Assembly: GCA_036362985.1 (NCBI GenBank)
Contig: JAYGXS010000007.1
Coordinates: 26,128,980-26,192,979 of the forward strand
Origin: Ligula intestinalis
Taxonomy: Eukaryota; Platyhelminthes; Cestoda; Diphyllobothriidea; Diphyllobothriidae
DNA: 64,000 bases
Direction of reading: 5' to 3'
The stretch's first letter is position 1; each line of letters opens with the position of its first letter. This document shows positions 63,716 to 64,000 of the stretch, piece after piece. The notes under the pieces were generated by a model. The model did no database searches and was not told the DNA's origin. It saw only the letters and a list, made by a program, of their open reading frames with translations. Position numbers and translations under genes: made by a program.

Positions 63716-64000
63716 TTAGAGCTAGAGCGGAATAATAGTTACCCTTGCCGGAATTATGTGTAGAGCCCCGCATATTACTTGACCGAGACGCTCCTATACC
63801 CGTATTCGGTTTAGGGAGCCCATAAAGTCATACTTACTGGATACTTTTTTTTCAGATAGGGCATGTGAGGTGACGAATTGACGCAGGCAGGCCTAACGCA
63901 CTGGTGTGTGTTATTTGTCCCACGGGCTGGTACTTTAAAAGAGGTTGACACCTATACAACAGGAAGTTGGCTACTCCAAAAAATGTCAGATAGATCTGCT
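63716..64000. other. No recognisable feature
   Basis: Presumed integrin intron continuing beyond the window. Confidence 0.3.

Noticed and set aside
63537..63773. 78-codon minus-strand ORF
   Set aside because: Antisense of an RTE 3' fragment.

Overview
The window looks like one piece of a repeat-rich flatworm genome, most likely a tapeworm. I infer this from four things. It holds at least a dozen Penelope-like element (PLE) fragments with GIY-YIG endonuclease domains and hammerhead-ribozyme ends. Its RTE-type LINE tails end in a conserved DIIE(A/V)G peptide. It carries many decayed repeats of modest copy number. It has a metazoan integrin gene split over very long introns that use the standard genetic code. 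I cannot assign the species from sequence alone.

Two thirds of the window (1 to about 44.5 kb) is intergenic or unresolved DNA made largely of layered mobile elements. These are PLE fragments, solo-LTR-like repeats (called LTR-A, LTR-B and LTR-C here), a terminal-inverted-repeat element of about 0.5 kb, foldback elements of about 1 kb, non-LTR retrotransposon remnants of two kinds, tRNA-derived SINEs, and several unclassified repeat families (D, F, G). The only host-like coding fragments here are a BTB-BACK (Kelch-like) exon pair at 17.2-17.7 kb, with an in-frame stop in the first exon, and a ubiquitin-like domain at 27.0-27.3 kb with a decayed inverted second copy at 27.85-28.03 kb.

The right third (44.5-63.1 kb, minus strand) is the 3' half of an integrin beta subunit gene. 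Five exons encode, in transcription order, the end of the hybrid region, I-EGF1, I-EGF2/3, I-EGF4 plus the beta-tail domain, and the transmembrane segment with a cytoplasmic tail carrying NPIF and NPTY. All internal exon junctions are phase 0. The N-terminal half lies beyond base 64000. One intron is 11.75 kb. It contains a cluster of tRNA-derived SINEs, an internally deleted Gypsy element with matching LTRs and a 5-bp target duplication, and, 8 bp from that duplication, a nearly intact PLE with inverted termini and a 12-bp target duplication.

The most interesting structures are the PLE insertions made of two oppositely oriented arms, each ending in a hammerhead-ribozyme motif. One arm carries a 36-bp tail that the other lacks, and the insertions are flanked by 10-12-bp target duplications. 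Next comes a roughly 190-bp unit that is essentially only the two ribozyme ends joined head to head. Others are the gag-integrase fusion in the mini-Gypsy and the inverted ubiquitin-like pair. No prokaryotic feature, CRISPR array or rRNA gene was seen.
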